The notes below the pieces were generated by a model. That model was not told the DNA's origin. It did no database searches and saw only the letters and a program-made list of their open reading frames with translations. DNA of 64,000 nucleotides from Methylobacterium sp. BTF04. Its GTDB lineage: Bacteria > Pseudomonadota > Alphaproteobacteria > Rhizobiales > Beijerinckiaceae. Shown here one piece after another: positions 49,788-59,143 of the stretch (its first letter is position 1; each line of letters starts with the position of its first letter). Position numbers and translations under genes: made by a program. The stretch spans positions 1 to 64,000 of the forward strand of contig NZ_JAAHTB010000018.1 of the NCBI RefSeq assembly GCF_010692745.1. Direction: 5' to 3'.

Positions 49788-50948
49788 TCACGCCGCCGCC
49801 CCGACGGTGTCGGCCATCCGCGCCGCACGCGTGCCCATCGGCGTATCCGGCCCCGTGGTGGTGTCGCGGGCGGTCTGGTGCTCCATTTCGGCGTTGATCT
49901 CGCCGCCGAGCAACACGATCGTCGTCGAGATCCAGATCCAGGTCATGAAGCCGATCACGGCGCCGAGCGAGCCGTAGGTCTCGTTGTAGTTGCCGAAGCT
50001 TGCAACATACCACGAGAACAGGATCGAGGCGACGAGCCAGAGCAGGCCCGCCACGGCACCGCCGACACCGACCCAGCGCCAGCGCGGGCGCTCCCGGCTC
50101 GGTCCGTAGCGATAGAGCAGCGAAAGGCCGCCCAGCAACACGATGAGCAGGGCTGGCCAGCGCAGCGACGCGATGAGCCAAGCGGTGTCGCCGAACCCGA
50201 CGAAGGTGAACACCACCGGCAGGACGACGATCCCGGTCAGCGCCAGGATGGTGAACCCGAGCGCGCCGATGGTGAAGGTGAGGGACCGCAGGTTGAGCAT
50301 CAGGAACGAGCGCTTCTCCTCCTCCTCGTAGACGACGTTCAACGCGTCGAACATCGCCTTCATGGCGGCATTGGCACTCCACAGGGAGAGCAGGAGGCTG
50401 GTGAAGAAGGTCAGCCCGAGGCTGCCATTGCCCTTGGCGACGATCCGCTTGACCTGATCGCCGATAATATCGATGGCGCCCGCGGGCAGCACGCCGTGCA
50501 GGCTCGCCAGATGGACGTTGATCGCACCGGCATCGGCAACGAGGCCGTAGCACGACACAAGGGCGCCGATGGCCGGGAACAGCGAGAGCAGGCTGTAGAA
50601 CGTCACGCCGGCGGCGACCGAGAGCACCCGGTCCTTGTTGAACTCGAGGTAGACTCGAACGAGGATGTCCTTCCAGCCGGAGGCCGTGATCTGGGTCGGG
50701 CTTCCGGCATGGCGCCCGCGCGCGACCTCCTTGGCGGCGATCCGGTCGGCTGCGACCCCGCTATACGAGCGAGCCCCTTGTGTGCGCGTCGGTGCGGGGT
50801 CCCGGTCGGCGGCCGGAGCATTCGCCGCACCGGCACGCCGCAGCGGACCGCCTACGGCCAAAGCCGCCAGGGCGGCCCCCATCGCGAGGGTCCACAGCAG
50901 CGTTGCCGGCCCGCTCGGATCGGGGGCCTGGTCGGGGGAAGAGGACAT
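49788..50948 (-). CDS. YihY/virulence factor BrkB family membrane protein
   Basis: A 386-residue protein. About 90 residues at the N-terminus are a Pro/Ala-rich low-complexity part. Then comes the core with [61 protein letters not shown] and [30 protein letters not shown], all hallmarks of YihY/BrkB. Six transmembrane helices are visible. It is a putative inner-membrane transporter or lipid-associated protein; the earlier name RNase BN is wrong for this family. Its function is not established. Confidence 0.9.
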   Translation of the reverse strand: MSSSPDQAPDPSGPATLLWTLAMGAALAALAVGGPLRRAGAANAPAADRDPAPTRTQGARSYSGVAADRIAAKEVARGRHAGSPTQITASGWKDILVRVYLEFNKDRVLSVAAGVTFYSLLSLFPAIGALVSCYGLVADAGAINVHLASLHGVLPAGAIDIIGDQVKRIVAKGNGSLGLTFFTSLLLSLWSANAAMKAMFDALNVVYEEEEKRSFLMLNLRSLTFTIGALGFTILALTGIVVLPVVFTFVGFGDTAWLIASLRWPALLIVLLGGLSLLYRYGPSRERPRWRWVGVGGAVAGLLWLVASILFSWYVASFGNYNETYGSLGAVIGFMTWIWISTTIVLLGGEINAEMEHQTARDTTTGPDTPMGTRAARMADTVGAAA

Positions 50949-51059
50949 CGTTCGGGGACCGGAGCGTAAGGCAACGCCAAGCTTGGGCATATGCGAGAGG
51001 AACGCCAATGGGCGCAAGGCGTTCCGCCGGTCGCGACGGCGAGCCGATCCGCCGCGGAC

Positions 51060-52580
51060 TCAGCCGCCGTAGAGCCTCGCATAGGTGTCGCGCAGGACGT
51101 TCTTCTGAACCTTACCCATGGCGTTGCGCGGCAATTCATCGACGAACAGCACGCGCTTGGGGCACTTGTAGCGCGCAAGCCGCGCTTCGAGCGCGCGGAG
51201 CATCTCGGCCTCGGGCGCCACGTCCGGGCGCGCCACAACGACGGCGGTGACGCCCTCGCCGAAATCGGCATGGGCCAGACCGATCACAGCTGATTCCACG
51301 ACCCCCGGCAGCGCGTCGATCTCGTTCTCGATTTCCTTCGGGTAGACGTTGTAGCCGCCGGTGATGATGAGATCCTTGCCGCGCCCGACGATGTGGACGT
51401 AGCCCTGCGGATCGATCTTGCCGAGATCGCCGGTGATGAAGAACCCGTCCGCCTTGAACTCGGCGGCCGTCTTCTCCGGCATGCGCCAATAGCCCTTGAA
51501 CACGTTGGGGCCCTTGACCTCGATCATGCCGACGGCGTCCGCGGCCAAGACCCGACCGGTCTCGGGATCGACCACCCGCACTGCGACGCCGGGAAGGGCC
51601 GGACCGACGGTGCCGGCCACCCGCGCGCCCGCATAGGGGTTCGAGGTGTTCATGTTGGTCTCGGTCATGCCGTAGCGCTCGAGGATGGCGTGGCCGGTGC
51701 GGGCCTGCCAGTCGCGATGGGTCTCGGCAAGCAGCGGCGCCGAGCCGGAGACGAACAGCCGGATCGCGGCGGTGGCCTCCCGGGTCAGGCCGGGCTCCTT
51801 CAGCAGGCGGGTGTAGAAGGTCGGTACGCCCATCATGGCGGTGGCGCGTGCCATCAGGGCGAGCGCCCGACCGGGGTCGAACTTGGCAAGGAACAGCAGG
51901 GTGCCGCCGGTGGCCAGCACGACGTTGGTCGCCACGAACAGGCCGTGGGTGTGGAACACCGGCAGGGCGTGGATCAGCACGTCGTCGGCCGTGAAGCGCC
52001 AGGACTCCTTGAGCGTCAGCGCGTTCGAGGCGAGGTTGTCGTGGCTGAGCATGGCGCCTTTCGAGCGCCCGGTGGTGCCGGAGGTGTAGAGGATGGCGGC
52101 CAGATCGTCGGGGCCGCGCGTCACGTCCGAAAAATCGGTCTGAGCCGCATCGGCAGCCTCGGCGATGCTGCCGCGCCCGTCGGCGCCGAGGGTGCGGATT
52201 TCGGCGACGCCGGCCTTGCGCGCGACGGCCGCCAGAGCCTCGGCCTTGGCCGGATCGCAGACGAACAGAACCGGATCGGCATCCGACAGGAAGTAGTCGA
52301 TCTCGGTGGCGGTGTAGGCAGTGTTGAGCGGCAGGAACACCGCCCCGGCCCGCACGGCGCCGAGATAAAGGAAGATGAAATCCGGGCTCTTCTCGGCCTG
52401 GACCGCGACGCGGTCGCCGGGTTTCACGCCGAGCACCACCAGCGCCGTCGCATAGGCCCCCGAACGCGCCAGCAGATCGGCGTAGCTCAGGTGGATGCCG
52501 TCACCGGTCTCGATGAAGGTTTTCGCGCTTGGGTCGACAGGCAGATGGGCGCGGACGAGATCGAACAGATGATTGGGCAT
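51060..52580 (-). CDS. matB: Malonyl-CoA synthetase MatB
   Basis: A 506-residue acyl-adenylate ligase, typical MatB length, which activates malonate with CoA and ATP. The phosphate-binding loop YTSGTTGRSKGA, MTETNMNTSNPYAGARVAGTVG, FFITGDLGKIDPQGYVHIVGRGKDLIITGGYNVYPKEIE and the final lysine in NAMGKVQKN are complete. MatB proteins are usually coupled to malonyl-CoA decarboxylase. Here the decarboxylase gene is 30 bases upstream on the same strand, so the assignment is well supported. Confidence 0.92.
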   Translation of the reverse strand: MPNHLFDLVRAHLPVDPSAKTFIETGDGIHLSYADLLARSGAYATALVVLGVKPGDRVAVQAEKSPDFIFLYLGAVRAGAVFLPLNTAYTATEIDYFLSDADPVLFVCDPAKAEALAAVARKAGVAEIRTLGADGRGSIAEAADAAQTDFSDVTRGPDDLAAILYTSGTTGRSKGAMLSHDNLASNALTLKESWRFTADDVLIHALPVFHTHGLFVATNVVLATGGTLLFLAKFDPGRALALMARATAMMGVPTFYTRLLKEPGLTREATAAIRLFVSGSAPLLAETHRDWQARTGHAILERYGMTETNMNTSNPYAGARVAGTVGPALPGVAVRVVDPETGRVLAADAVGMIEVKGPNVFKGYWRMPEKTAAEFKADGFFITGDLGKIDPQGYVHIVGRGKDLIITGGYNVYPKEIENEIDALPGVVESAVIGLAHADFGEGVTAVVVARPDVAPEAEMLRALEARLARYKCPKRVLFVDELPRNAMGKVQKNVLRDTYARLYGG

Positions 52581-52610
52581 GGACGCGTCGAACAGCTTTC
52601 CGTCGAGAAT

Positions 52611-54020
52611 TCAAGCCTCGGCCAGCGCCACCGCCCGCACCGGCGGCAGGTTCGCCCGTAATTCGCGGGTCACCGTGCTCGAGGCGGCGACGGTGCCGAG
52701 GTTGGCATAGGTCTCGTGGTTCTTCTCGATGGCCGAGAGGTCGTAGAGGTAGTTGACCATCAAGCCGCGCGACTGGGCGAGGCCCTTGGCCGACACGTCG
52801 CCGAGGAAGTTCAAACGCTCGAGACGGGCGCCGTTGCCGAGATGAAAGCGGGCGACCGGATCGAGCGGTTTGCCGCGCTCGTTCTTGGCCCGCAGGAAAT
52901 AGGCGGCGGCGGCGGGAATCATCACCTTGCGTACCGCCTCGGACTTCACCTTGTCGGCCTGCCAATCCGCCTCGTCGATGAGGCGGAGGGCTTCCACGTC
53001 TTCGCGGGTCAGGCCCTGGGGAGCGTCGGCGCGGCGCTCGCGGTCGAGCCAGGCCGAGAAGCCGGGCACCGGCGAGAGAGTGACGAAGGTCTTGAGCGAC
53101 GGGATCTCACGGGCCAGATCCTCCACCACCTGCTTGATCAGGAAGTTGCCGAAGGTGACGCCGGCCAGACCCTTCTGACAGTTCGAGATCGAGTAGAAGA
53201 TGGCGGTGGTGGCCGCCCGCGCCGGCAGCAGATCGCGCTCATGCGCCAGGATCGGCGCGATGGCCGGAGCGATGGCGGCGGTGAGCGCCACTTCGACGAA
53301 GATCAGCGGCTCATCGAGGAGAGCCGGGTGGAAGAAGGCGAAGCAGCGCCGGTCCGGCGGCTCGATGCGTCGGCGCAGATCGTCCCAGCCGGCGATCTCG
53401 TGGACGGCCTCGTAGCGGATGATCTTTTCCAGGATATGCGCCGGGGTGGTCCAGTCGATGTGTCGAAGGACCAGGAAGCCGCGATTGAACCACGATGCGA
53501 ACAGGTGCTCGAAATCGCTGTCGAGGCTATCGGCCGCGTCGACGAGATCGGGGTCCACTCCCTCCGCGCCGCGCAAAGATCGGCGTAGGCCGAACAGGTC
53601 TTCGCGCATCCGCACCAGGGCGAGGGTGCCGTCGCGCGCGAGGTTGAGCCGGCGGATCAATTCCTGGCTGCGCGGCTCGGCGGCATCGTGCAGCACGCTC
53701 AGCGCCGCGCGGGTGGGGTCGGCCCGGTAGGCGGCGATGGCTTCGTCGACCGCGGTATGATCCGCCGCGAACTCGGTGGAGACCATTCCCAGGAAGGCCG
53801 AGCGCTCGGCCCTGCCGAGGCTCGCGTAACGGTCGAGGATCAGTCGAGCGAGCGCGACGCCGGACGCCTCGCCGCGCCTGGAAATCAGGTCTTCGCAGAG
53901 TTTGAGCAGTTCGGGGGCGTTGGCCTTGGCGGCCAGATCACCGCGCCCGATGCCGATGAGGTCGCGACCGCGGTCGCTGATGGTTTGGAGCAGATCGCCG
54001 AAAAAAGAGATCGCCGCCAT
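52611..54020 (-). CDS. matA: Malonyl-CoA decarboxylase
   Basis: A 469-residue malonyl-CoA decarboxylase, converting malonyl-CoA to acetyl-CoA and CO2. The GNAT-fold C-terminal part has FVEVALTAAIAPAIAPILAHERD, ATTAIFYSISNCQKGLAGVTFGNFLIKQVVEDL, the active-site His-rich FHLGNGARLERLNFLGD, and SRGLMVNYLYDLSAIEKNHE. The N-terminal helical domain is also normal. ATG 54020 is chosen since the upstream extension is basic and unpatterned. With matB it gives acetyl-CoA from malonate. No malonate transporter or regulator (MatC, MatR) is seen next to it. Confidence 0.92.
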   Translation of the reverse strand: MAAISFFGDLLQTISDRGRDLIGIGRGDLAAKANAPELLKLCEDLISRRGEASGVALARLILDRYASLGRAERSAFLGMVSTEFAADHTAVDEAIAAYRADPTRAALSVLHDAAEPRSQELIRRLNLARDGTLALVRMREDLFGLRRSLRGAEGVDPDLVDAADSLDSDFEHLFASWFNRGFLVLRHIDWTTPAHILEKIIRYEAVHEIAGWDDLRRRIEPPDRRCFAFFHPALLDEPLIFVEVALTAAIAPAIAPILAHERDLLPARAATTAIFYSISNCQKGLAGVTFGNFLIKQVVEDLAREIPSLKTFVTLSPVPGFSAWLDRERRADAPQGLTREDVEALRLIDEADWQADKVKSEAVRKVMIPAAAAYFLRAKNERGKPLDPVARFHLGNGARLERLNFLGDVSAKGLAQSRGLMVNYLYDLSAIEKNHETYANLGTVAASSTVTRELRANLPPVRAVALAEA

Positions 54021-54243
54021 GTAACGTCGCTGACCCTTGGCTGCCGCCCATGGCGGGCGGTGCCGGTCCCGCACAAAGAACTACCGGCAATCCCGATAGT
54101 CTATGCCGGCTCATGGCGAAGGGCCAGAGACTTGGCTGGGAGCGCCGTCCGGAAAATACCGGGAAATCGATGTATGCGCGGGGTTTAGCCGACTAACGCA
54201 CCATCCCGCCGATCATCATCGAAACCGGTGCGAAGTTCTGCAC

Positions 54244-54444
54244 TCAGCCCTGACCGCCGGCGGACGCGATGTCGGCGCGGTCGGCACGTTCGCGCCAATC
54301 CTCGACCCCGTGCTGGCGCGCGAACCGAAGCTCGGCAGCCCTCAGGGCGCGCAGCGGATCGCGGGCACGGACGATCTCCACCGAGCCCACGGTGAAAGGC
54401 ACACCGAGGATCTGCTTGGCGAAATTGACACGATAATTCAGCAT
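54244..54444 (-). CDS. Small hypothetical protein (66 aa)
   Basis: GGAG lies six bases before an ATG at 54444, a clear translation start inside a longer unpatterned frame. The product has NYRVNFAKQILGVPFTVGSVEIVRARDPLRALRAAELRFARQHGVEDWRERAD, apparently a beta-beta-helix arrangement with a basic helix. No family is recognised. It lies 224 bases upstream of the malonyl-CoA decarboxylase gene in the same direction, so it could lead that transcript. Confidence 0.6.
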   Translation of the reverse strand: MLNYRVNFAKQILGVPFTVGSVEIVRARDPLRALRAAELRFARQHGVEDWRERADRADIASAGGQG

Positions 54445-54830
54445 TCCAAACTCCGTGATCGACGAGAACGTACGATGTCCACGAGGCGGATCGCGCGAAT
54501 CGACCGGTTCCGCCCGGTGATCAGACCGTAAGACTCGCCGTTCTCCAAGGGCTTGGGAAAACGCGCTCGTATTTGGCCAAGGCACAACCGGGATTCGTGC
54601 ACGTTCTGGACAACACTTCGTATATGGGGAGCCTCGCATCCGACCGGAACCACCCCTGCGTCACCGGCGCCGGACGCCGGTGACTCGGGTTGCCGATGCG
54701 CGCGCATCTGCTTAGGCGGAGGTCGATTGCGCCCCAGGTTTCGAGTGCCGAGCTCGCGAGAAGCACACCGGATGACATCCATGCCCCGCCGCCAGCCCAC
54801 GCCGTCGGCCGATGCCCGCGTGTCCTGCGC
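54445..54830. other. Gap upstream of the MFS gene
   Basis: 386 bases without a gene. They contain a perfect 10-bp hairpin at 54660-54684 and possible divergent promoters for the 66-residue gene and the MFS transporter. No operator was recognised. Confidence 0.4.
54660..54684. repeat. Perfect stem-loop in the MFS upstream region
   Basis: GTCACCGGCG (54660-54669) pairs with CGCCGGTGAC (54675-54684) across the loop CCGGA. No T-run follows, so a regulatory or processing role is as likely as termination. Confidence 0.6.
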
Positions 54831-56030
54831 ATGACAGCGCAAGACACGGCAGCGACCCACGGTTTCACCACTAAGGCACGCCTCGGCCTCACCCTGATCG
54901 CGGGCGGGGCGGTGGCCAACATCTACTACAACCAGCCGCTCCTGGGACTGCTGGTGGGCGAGTTCGGCGCGCGCGCCGCTGTACTGGTGCCGACGGCCTC
55001 GCTGATCGGCTACGGGCTCGGCATCCTCGGCCTCGTACCGATCGGCGACGCTCTGCCCCGACGCAGCCTGATCGTCGCCCAGTTGCTCGGTCTCAGCGTC
55101 GCGCTGCTCGCCGCCGCCCTCAGCCCCAACCTCGCGATGCTGAGTGCCGCCAGCCTACTCATCGGCTTCCTCGCCTCGGCGGCCCAGCAGGCCGTGCCGT
55201 TCGCGGCCGAACTGGCGCCCGATGCCACGCGCGGGCGCATGGTCGGCCAGGTGATGACCGGCTTGTTCACCGGCATCCTGCTCGCCCGTACGGTGAGCGG
55301 ATTCGTCGGAGCGCATTTCGGCTGGCGGGCGGTGTTCTTCGCCGCCGCCGGCGTGGCCGTCGCCATCGCGGGGGTCGCCGCCGCGACCCTCCCGAACACG
55401 CCTCAGACGAAACCGCTGCGCTACCGCGCGCTGATGATATCGATCCTCCACATGGTGCGGACCCAGCCGGTGCTGCGCCGGGCCAGCCTGACGCAAGGGC
55501 TGCTGTTTGCCAGCTTCAACGCGTTCTGGGCGACGCTGGCCCTGCTCGTCGAGGCGCCGCCCTTCGATCTGACCTCGGCCGGTGCCGGCCTGTTCGGCGT
55601 CATCGGGGTCGCCGGGGCGCTGATCGCACCGCTGTCGGGGCGCTATACCGACCGACGCGGCGCGCGCCCGGTGGTGGTGGGCGGCGCGGTCCTGGTGGTC
55701 GCCTCCTTCGTGGTGCTGTGGGCGGGAGGCTCGGTCTCGCTGATCGCCGTGGGGTTGGGCGTGCTGCTGATCGATATCGGGCTCAACGGCGCGCTCATCG
55801 CCAATCAGACCCGGGCCTATGCCCTAGTGCCGGGCGCACGCGGCCGCATCAACACCGTGCTGTTCACCGTGATGTTCGTCTTCGGCGCGTTCGGGGCATT
55901 CGCCGGCTCGCAGGCCTTCCTGATGGCGGGATGGGCCGGTGTCTGCGCCGTCGGAATCCTCCTGTCGGGGGCCGGGCTCCTGGTGGCGTGGCGCGATCGG
56001 AGCCACGTGAAGGCCGCATCCGCTATTTGA
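54831..56030 (+). CDS. MFS transporter
   Basis: A 399-residue 12-helix major facilitator superfamily protein of the YbjJ/DHA1-like drug-efflux type. The opening after a short polar tail is GLTLIAGGAVANIYYNQPLLGLLVGEFG. The inter-helix A motif appears as RGRMVGQVMTG and GRYTDRRGARPV. ATG 54831 is preferred over upstream ATGs without ribosome sites. Substrate is unknown. The 3' end overlaps the end of the convergent cobC gene by eight bases. Confidence 0.86.
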   Translation: MTAQDTAATHGFTTKARLGLTLIAGGAVANIYYNQPLLGLLVGEFGARAAVLVPTASLIGYGLGILGLVPIGDALPRRSLIVAQLLGLSVALLAAALSPNLAMLSAASLLIGFLASAAQQAVPFAAELAPDATRGRMVGQVMTGLFTGILLARTVSGFVGAHFGWRAVFFAAAGVAVAIAGVAAATLPNTPQTKPLRYRALMISILHMVRTQPVLRRASLTQGLLFASFNAFWATLALLVEAPPFDLTSAGAGLFGVIGVAGALIAPLSGRYTDRRGARPVVVGGAVLVVASFVVLWAGGSVSLIAVGLGVLLIDIGLNGALIANQTRAYALVPGARGRINTVLFTVMFVFGAFGAFAGSQAFLMAGWAGVCAVGILLSGAGLLVAWRDRSHVKAASAI

Positions 56031-57012
56031 GGATGCGCGAGAGCCGGCACCATTCGGTCTTGTCGGCGGGAAGACCGAAGCGCAGCCGCGTCGGCGCGTC
56101 GGCAAAACGCCGCACGTAGATCCCGGCCTCGCCGAGGCGGTGGTACAGGCCGGGCGCATCCGGGAAAGTCGCGGTGCGGAACAGGCAGGTCCCGCCGATG
56201 CGTTCACCCCCGGCGCGAACGATCATCCGGTCGAGCCGGGCGGCGTCCGTTTCCCGCGCCGCCGCCGCATCCATCCTCCAGGCGGCATCGCCGAGCGCGG
56301 CCCGGCCGATGGCGAGAGCCGGGCCGGACACCGCCCAGGGCCCGAGTGCCGCGGCGATCCGCGCTGCCAAAGCCGGGTCGGTGGCCGCAAAGCCGAGCCG
56401 GATGCCGGCGAGACCATAGGTCTTGCCGAAGGAGCGCAGTACGACGACGCCCGGCCGCAAGTGCGGCCCGAGACAGTCCATGGGTTCGAGATCGGCGAAT
56501 GCCTCGTCGACGACGAGGAGACCGGCGCGGGCGCCGAGCCGGTCCGCCAGTGCGATCAGGACCGGGACCGACACGATCCGCCCGTCCGGATTGTTCGGGT
56601 TGACCACGACGACGACGTCGGCCCCGTCGGTCTCGGCGAGATCGGTCACGGCCGTGACCGCGTGGCCGCCGCGGGTCCAGGCCGCCGCATGCTCGGCATA
56701 GGTCGGCCCCAGCACGGCGACGCGGCCCGGCGCCCGCAGCCGCGGAAGGGTCTCGATCAGGATCTGGGTGCCGGGTGCCGCCGCGATGCAGCGCGGATCG
56801 GACACGCCATAGGCGCTGGCCGCAACTGCCGTCAGGGCCGCGAGGTCGGCACCGGAGGGCAGGCGCCGGAACGCGCTGGCGTCGAGCGCCGGACAGGGAT
56901 ACGGCACCGGATTGATCCCCGTCGAGAGATCGACCCATGGCTCGGGGGCCGCCGGAAACAGCCTGCGCGCCGCGTCGAGGTCGCCCCCATGCGCGATCGG
57001 CTCGCGCGCCAT
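56023..57012 (-). CDS. cobC: Threonine-phosphate decarboxylase CobC
   Basis: A 329-residue PLP enzyme of the cobalamin pathway making (R)-1-amino-2-propanol phosphate, the aminopropanol arm. HGGDLDAARRLFP opens as in CobC/CobD-type enzymes; WVDLSTGINPVPYP follows. The PLP lysine is in LRSFGKTYGLAGIRLGF, and NPNNPDGRIV and VDEAFADLEP bind the cofactor and substrate. ATG 57012 is chosen on family length. It is divergent from cobD with only 12 bases between the start codons, so promoters must lie inside the neighbouring coding regions. Confidence 0.9.
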   Translation of the reverse strand: MAREPIAHGGDLDAARRLFPAAPEPWVDLSTGINPVPYPCPALDASAFRRLPSGADLAALTAVAASAYGVSDPRCIAAAPGTQILIETLPRLRAPGRVAVLGPTYAEHAAAWTRGGHAVTAVTDLAETDGADVVVVVNPNNPDGRIVSVPVLIALADRLGARAGLLVVDEAFADLEPMDCLGPHLRPGVVVLRSFGKTYGLAGIRLGFAATDPALAARIAAALGPWAVSGPALAIGRAALGDAAWRMDAAAARETDAARLDRMIVRAGGERIGGTCLFRTATFPDAPGLYHRLGEAGIYVRRFADAPTRLRFGLPADKTEWCRLSRILK

Positions 57013-57024
57013 CACCGAAAACGC

Positions 57025-58026
57025 ATGCCCTGGACCGCCCTCACCCATCCGCCCGACACGCTCATCGTCCTGCTGCTCGCCCTCGCCGTCGAGGCGGCGG
57101 CCGGCTATCCGGACCGGCTCTACAGGGCGCTCGGCCACCCTGTCACCTGGATCGGCGCCCTGATCGGAGCGCTCGACCGGCGCCTCAACCACGGCACACC
57201 GGCCCGCCGCAGGCGCGCGGGTGTGGCCGGCCTCGTCGTCCTGCTGGCGGTGGTCGGCGCGGTCTCACTGGGGTCGACCGCGCTCGCGGGCCTCGCCGGC
57301 CCCTGGGCCGGGCTCTGCCTCGTCGGCCTGCTCTGCGCCAGCCTGCCGGCCCAGCGCAGCCTGCACCAACACGTGGCCCGGGTGGCCGCGGACCTGCGCT
57401 CCGACGGACTTGCGGGCGGGCGCCACGCCGTCTCGATGATCGTCGGGCGCAATCCTGAAACGCTCGACGAGGCCGGCATCTGCCGGGCGGCGATCGAGAG
57501 TCTGGCCGAGAACTTTTCCGACGGCATCGTCGCACCGGCCGTCTGGATCGGCCTCGGCGGCCTGCCGGGAGGCGCGCTCTACAAGGCGATCAACACCGCC
57601 GACAGCATGATCGGGCACCGCACCCCGCGCCACGAGGCCTATGGCTGGGCCTCCGCGCGCCTCGACGATCTCGTCAACCTGCCGGCCTCCCGGCTCGGCG
57701 CCGGATTGATCGTGCTGGCCTGTCTGTTTCATCGAGACGCCTCGGCGGGCGGAGCGTTTCGGGCGGTCCGGCGCGATGCGCACAAGCATCGCTCGCCCAA
57801 TGCCGGCTGGCCGGAAGCCGCCATGGCCGGCGCGCTCGGATTACGGCTCGCCGGACCGCGGATCTACGGTGCGGAGCGGGTCGAGGATGCCTGGATGGGT
57901 GATGGACGCCCCGAGGCGACTCCGCACGATGTGGAACGGGCACTGGCCCTCTACCGCACCGCCTGCGTGATCCTGTTCGGGGCTGCAGCGGCGATGCTGG
58001 CTTTACTCAAGATTACACGCGCCTAA
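57025..58026 (+). CDS. cobD: Adenosylcobinamide-phosphate synthase CobD (CbiB)
   Basis: A 333-residue polytopic CbiB/CobD that attaches the aminopropanol arm to adenosylcobyric acid. GYPDRLYRALGHPVTWIGALIGALDR, SLAENFSDGIVAPAVW, LYKAINTADSMIGHRTPRHEAYGWASARLDDLVNLPASRLGA and RDAHKHRSPNAGWPEAAMAGALG are all conserved. It is the partner of CobC in this step. Start at 57025 follows the family pattern MPWTALTHPPDTLIVLLLALAVEAAAGYP. The cobalamin cluster that continues to the right supports this call. Confidence 0.93.
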   Translation: MPWTALTHPPDTLIVLLLALAVEAAAGYPDRLYRALGHPVTWIGALIGALDRRLNHGTPARRRRAGVAGLVVLLAVVGAVSLGSTALAGLAGPWAGLCLVGLLCASLPAQRSLHQHVARVAADLRSDGLAGGRHAVSMIVGRNPETLDEAGICRAAIESLAENFSDGIVAPAVWIGLGGLPGGALYKAINTADSMIGHRTPRHEAYGWASARLDDLVNLPASRLGAGLIVLACLFHRDASAGGAFRAVRRDAHKHRSPNAGWPEAAMAGALGLRLAGPRIYGAERVEDAWMGDGRPEATPHDVERALALYRTACVILFGAAAAMLALLKITRA

Positions 58027-58060
58027 CCTCGAACAACGATCTTCGCCCCGGAGAGCCATC

Positions 58061-59140
58061 ATGATTCGCACCCGTTCGCTGATCGCGCTCCTGGTCGCAT
58101 CGGCACTTCCGCCAGGCGCCGCGATGGCGGAAGCGTTGCAGCCCGTCGGTCCGCCCTACGCCGTCTCGGGCGACCTTGCCGGCAAGACCAGCCGCAAGGG
58201 CAAGATCAAATGGGCGGAGGATATCAGCGGCATCGCCTGCCGGCCGGACGAGACCGGCCCAATGCGGTGCCTGGTGGTCAACGACGAGAATACCGGCGCG
58301 CAATTCGTCGCCATCGACGGCACCACCCTGATTCCGGGCGCGGAAGTCGACCTCGTCGGCCGGGCGCCGTCGCGGACCACCCTCGGCGCGGCCCCGACCA
58401 CGGGCGGCTGCACCCTCGGCCAGGGAGAATACGGCGAAATGGACGGCGAGGCGGTCGCCTACGCGGCGCCGAACTTCTACGTCACCGGCTCGCACGGGTG
58501 TTCGCGCAGGGGCCGCGAATACAAGATGTCGACCTTCGTCCTCGCCCGAATCCGCCCGAACGCGGCGGGTACGGGGGCGGAGGCGGTGGAGACGACCTAT
58601 CGGCTCGGCGATGCGCTGAAGAACGCCGAGACAGTGGGCGCCTACTTCCTCAAGGATCTCGAAGCGCGGGCCGGCGGCACCTCGACCAAGGGCCTCAACG
58701 TCGAGGGCCTCGCGGTGGCGGGCGGGCGGCTCTACGCCGGCCTGCGCGCGCCCAACCTCGACGGCAAGGCGTTCCTGGTCTCGGTCGGGGTCGAGGCCCT
58801 ATTCGCGCCCGGCACCGCGGCGCTGGCCGAGACGCCCAGGGTGATCCCGCTCGATGTCGGTGCCGATGCGGGCATCCGCGACCTCTCGGTCCTCCCTGAC
58901 GGGACGCTCCTGGTGCTCACCGGCCCGGCCGAGAACGGCCTCGCCGTGCCCTACCGCCTGTTCGCTTTCGAGATCGCCTCGGGCAAGCTCACCTCGGTGG
59001 GAACCTTCGCGGCGCTCGAAGGCGAGGATGCGGGCGGCAAGGCCGAGGCGATGGTCCGGCTCGGGCCGGGCCGCCTGCTGATGCTGTTCGACAGCCTGAA
59101 GAACGGCGGCCCGCGCGCCTACGCGGTGCCGATCCGTTAA
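58061..59140 (+). CDS. DUF3616 domain exported protein
   Basis: A 359-residue protein with a signal peptide (MIRTRSLIALLVASALPPGAAMAE). The mature part is a beta-propeller-like repeat protein of DUF3616 type: EDISGIACRPD, NVEGLAVAGGRLYAGLRAP and GADAGIRDLSVLPDGTLLVLTGPA are typical blade segments. Function is unknown. It stands between cobD and the convergent cobQ with a 34-base gap to cobD, so it may be cotranscribed with cobD although no cobalamin role is known for the family. Confidence 0.82.
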   Translation: MIRTRSLIALLVASALPPGAAMAEALQPVGPPYAVSGDLAGKTSRKGKIKWAEDISGIACRPDETGPMRCLVVNDENTGAQFVAIDGTTLIPGAEVDLVGRAPSRTTLGAAPTTGGCTLGQGEYGEMDGEAVAYAAPNFYVTGSHGCSRRGREYKMSTFVLARIRPNAAGTGAEAVETTYRLGDALKNAETVGAYFLKDLEARAGGTSTKGLNVEGLAVAGGRLYAGLRAPNLDGKAFLVSVGVEALFAPGTAALAETPRVIPLDVGADAGIRDLSVLPDGTLLVLTGPAENGLAVPYRLFAFEIASGKLTSVGTFAALEGEDAGGKAEAMVRLGPGRLLMLFDSLKNGGPRAYAVPIR

Positions 59141-59143
59141 GCC

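Noticed and set aside
49721-49828. N-terminal extension of MsrB
   Set aside because: The additional residues are unpatterned; AGGAG lies directly before the ATG at 49720.
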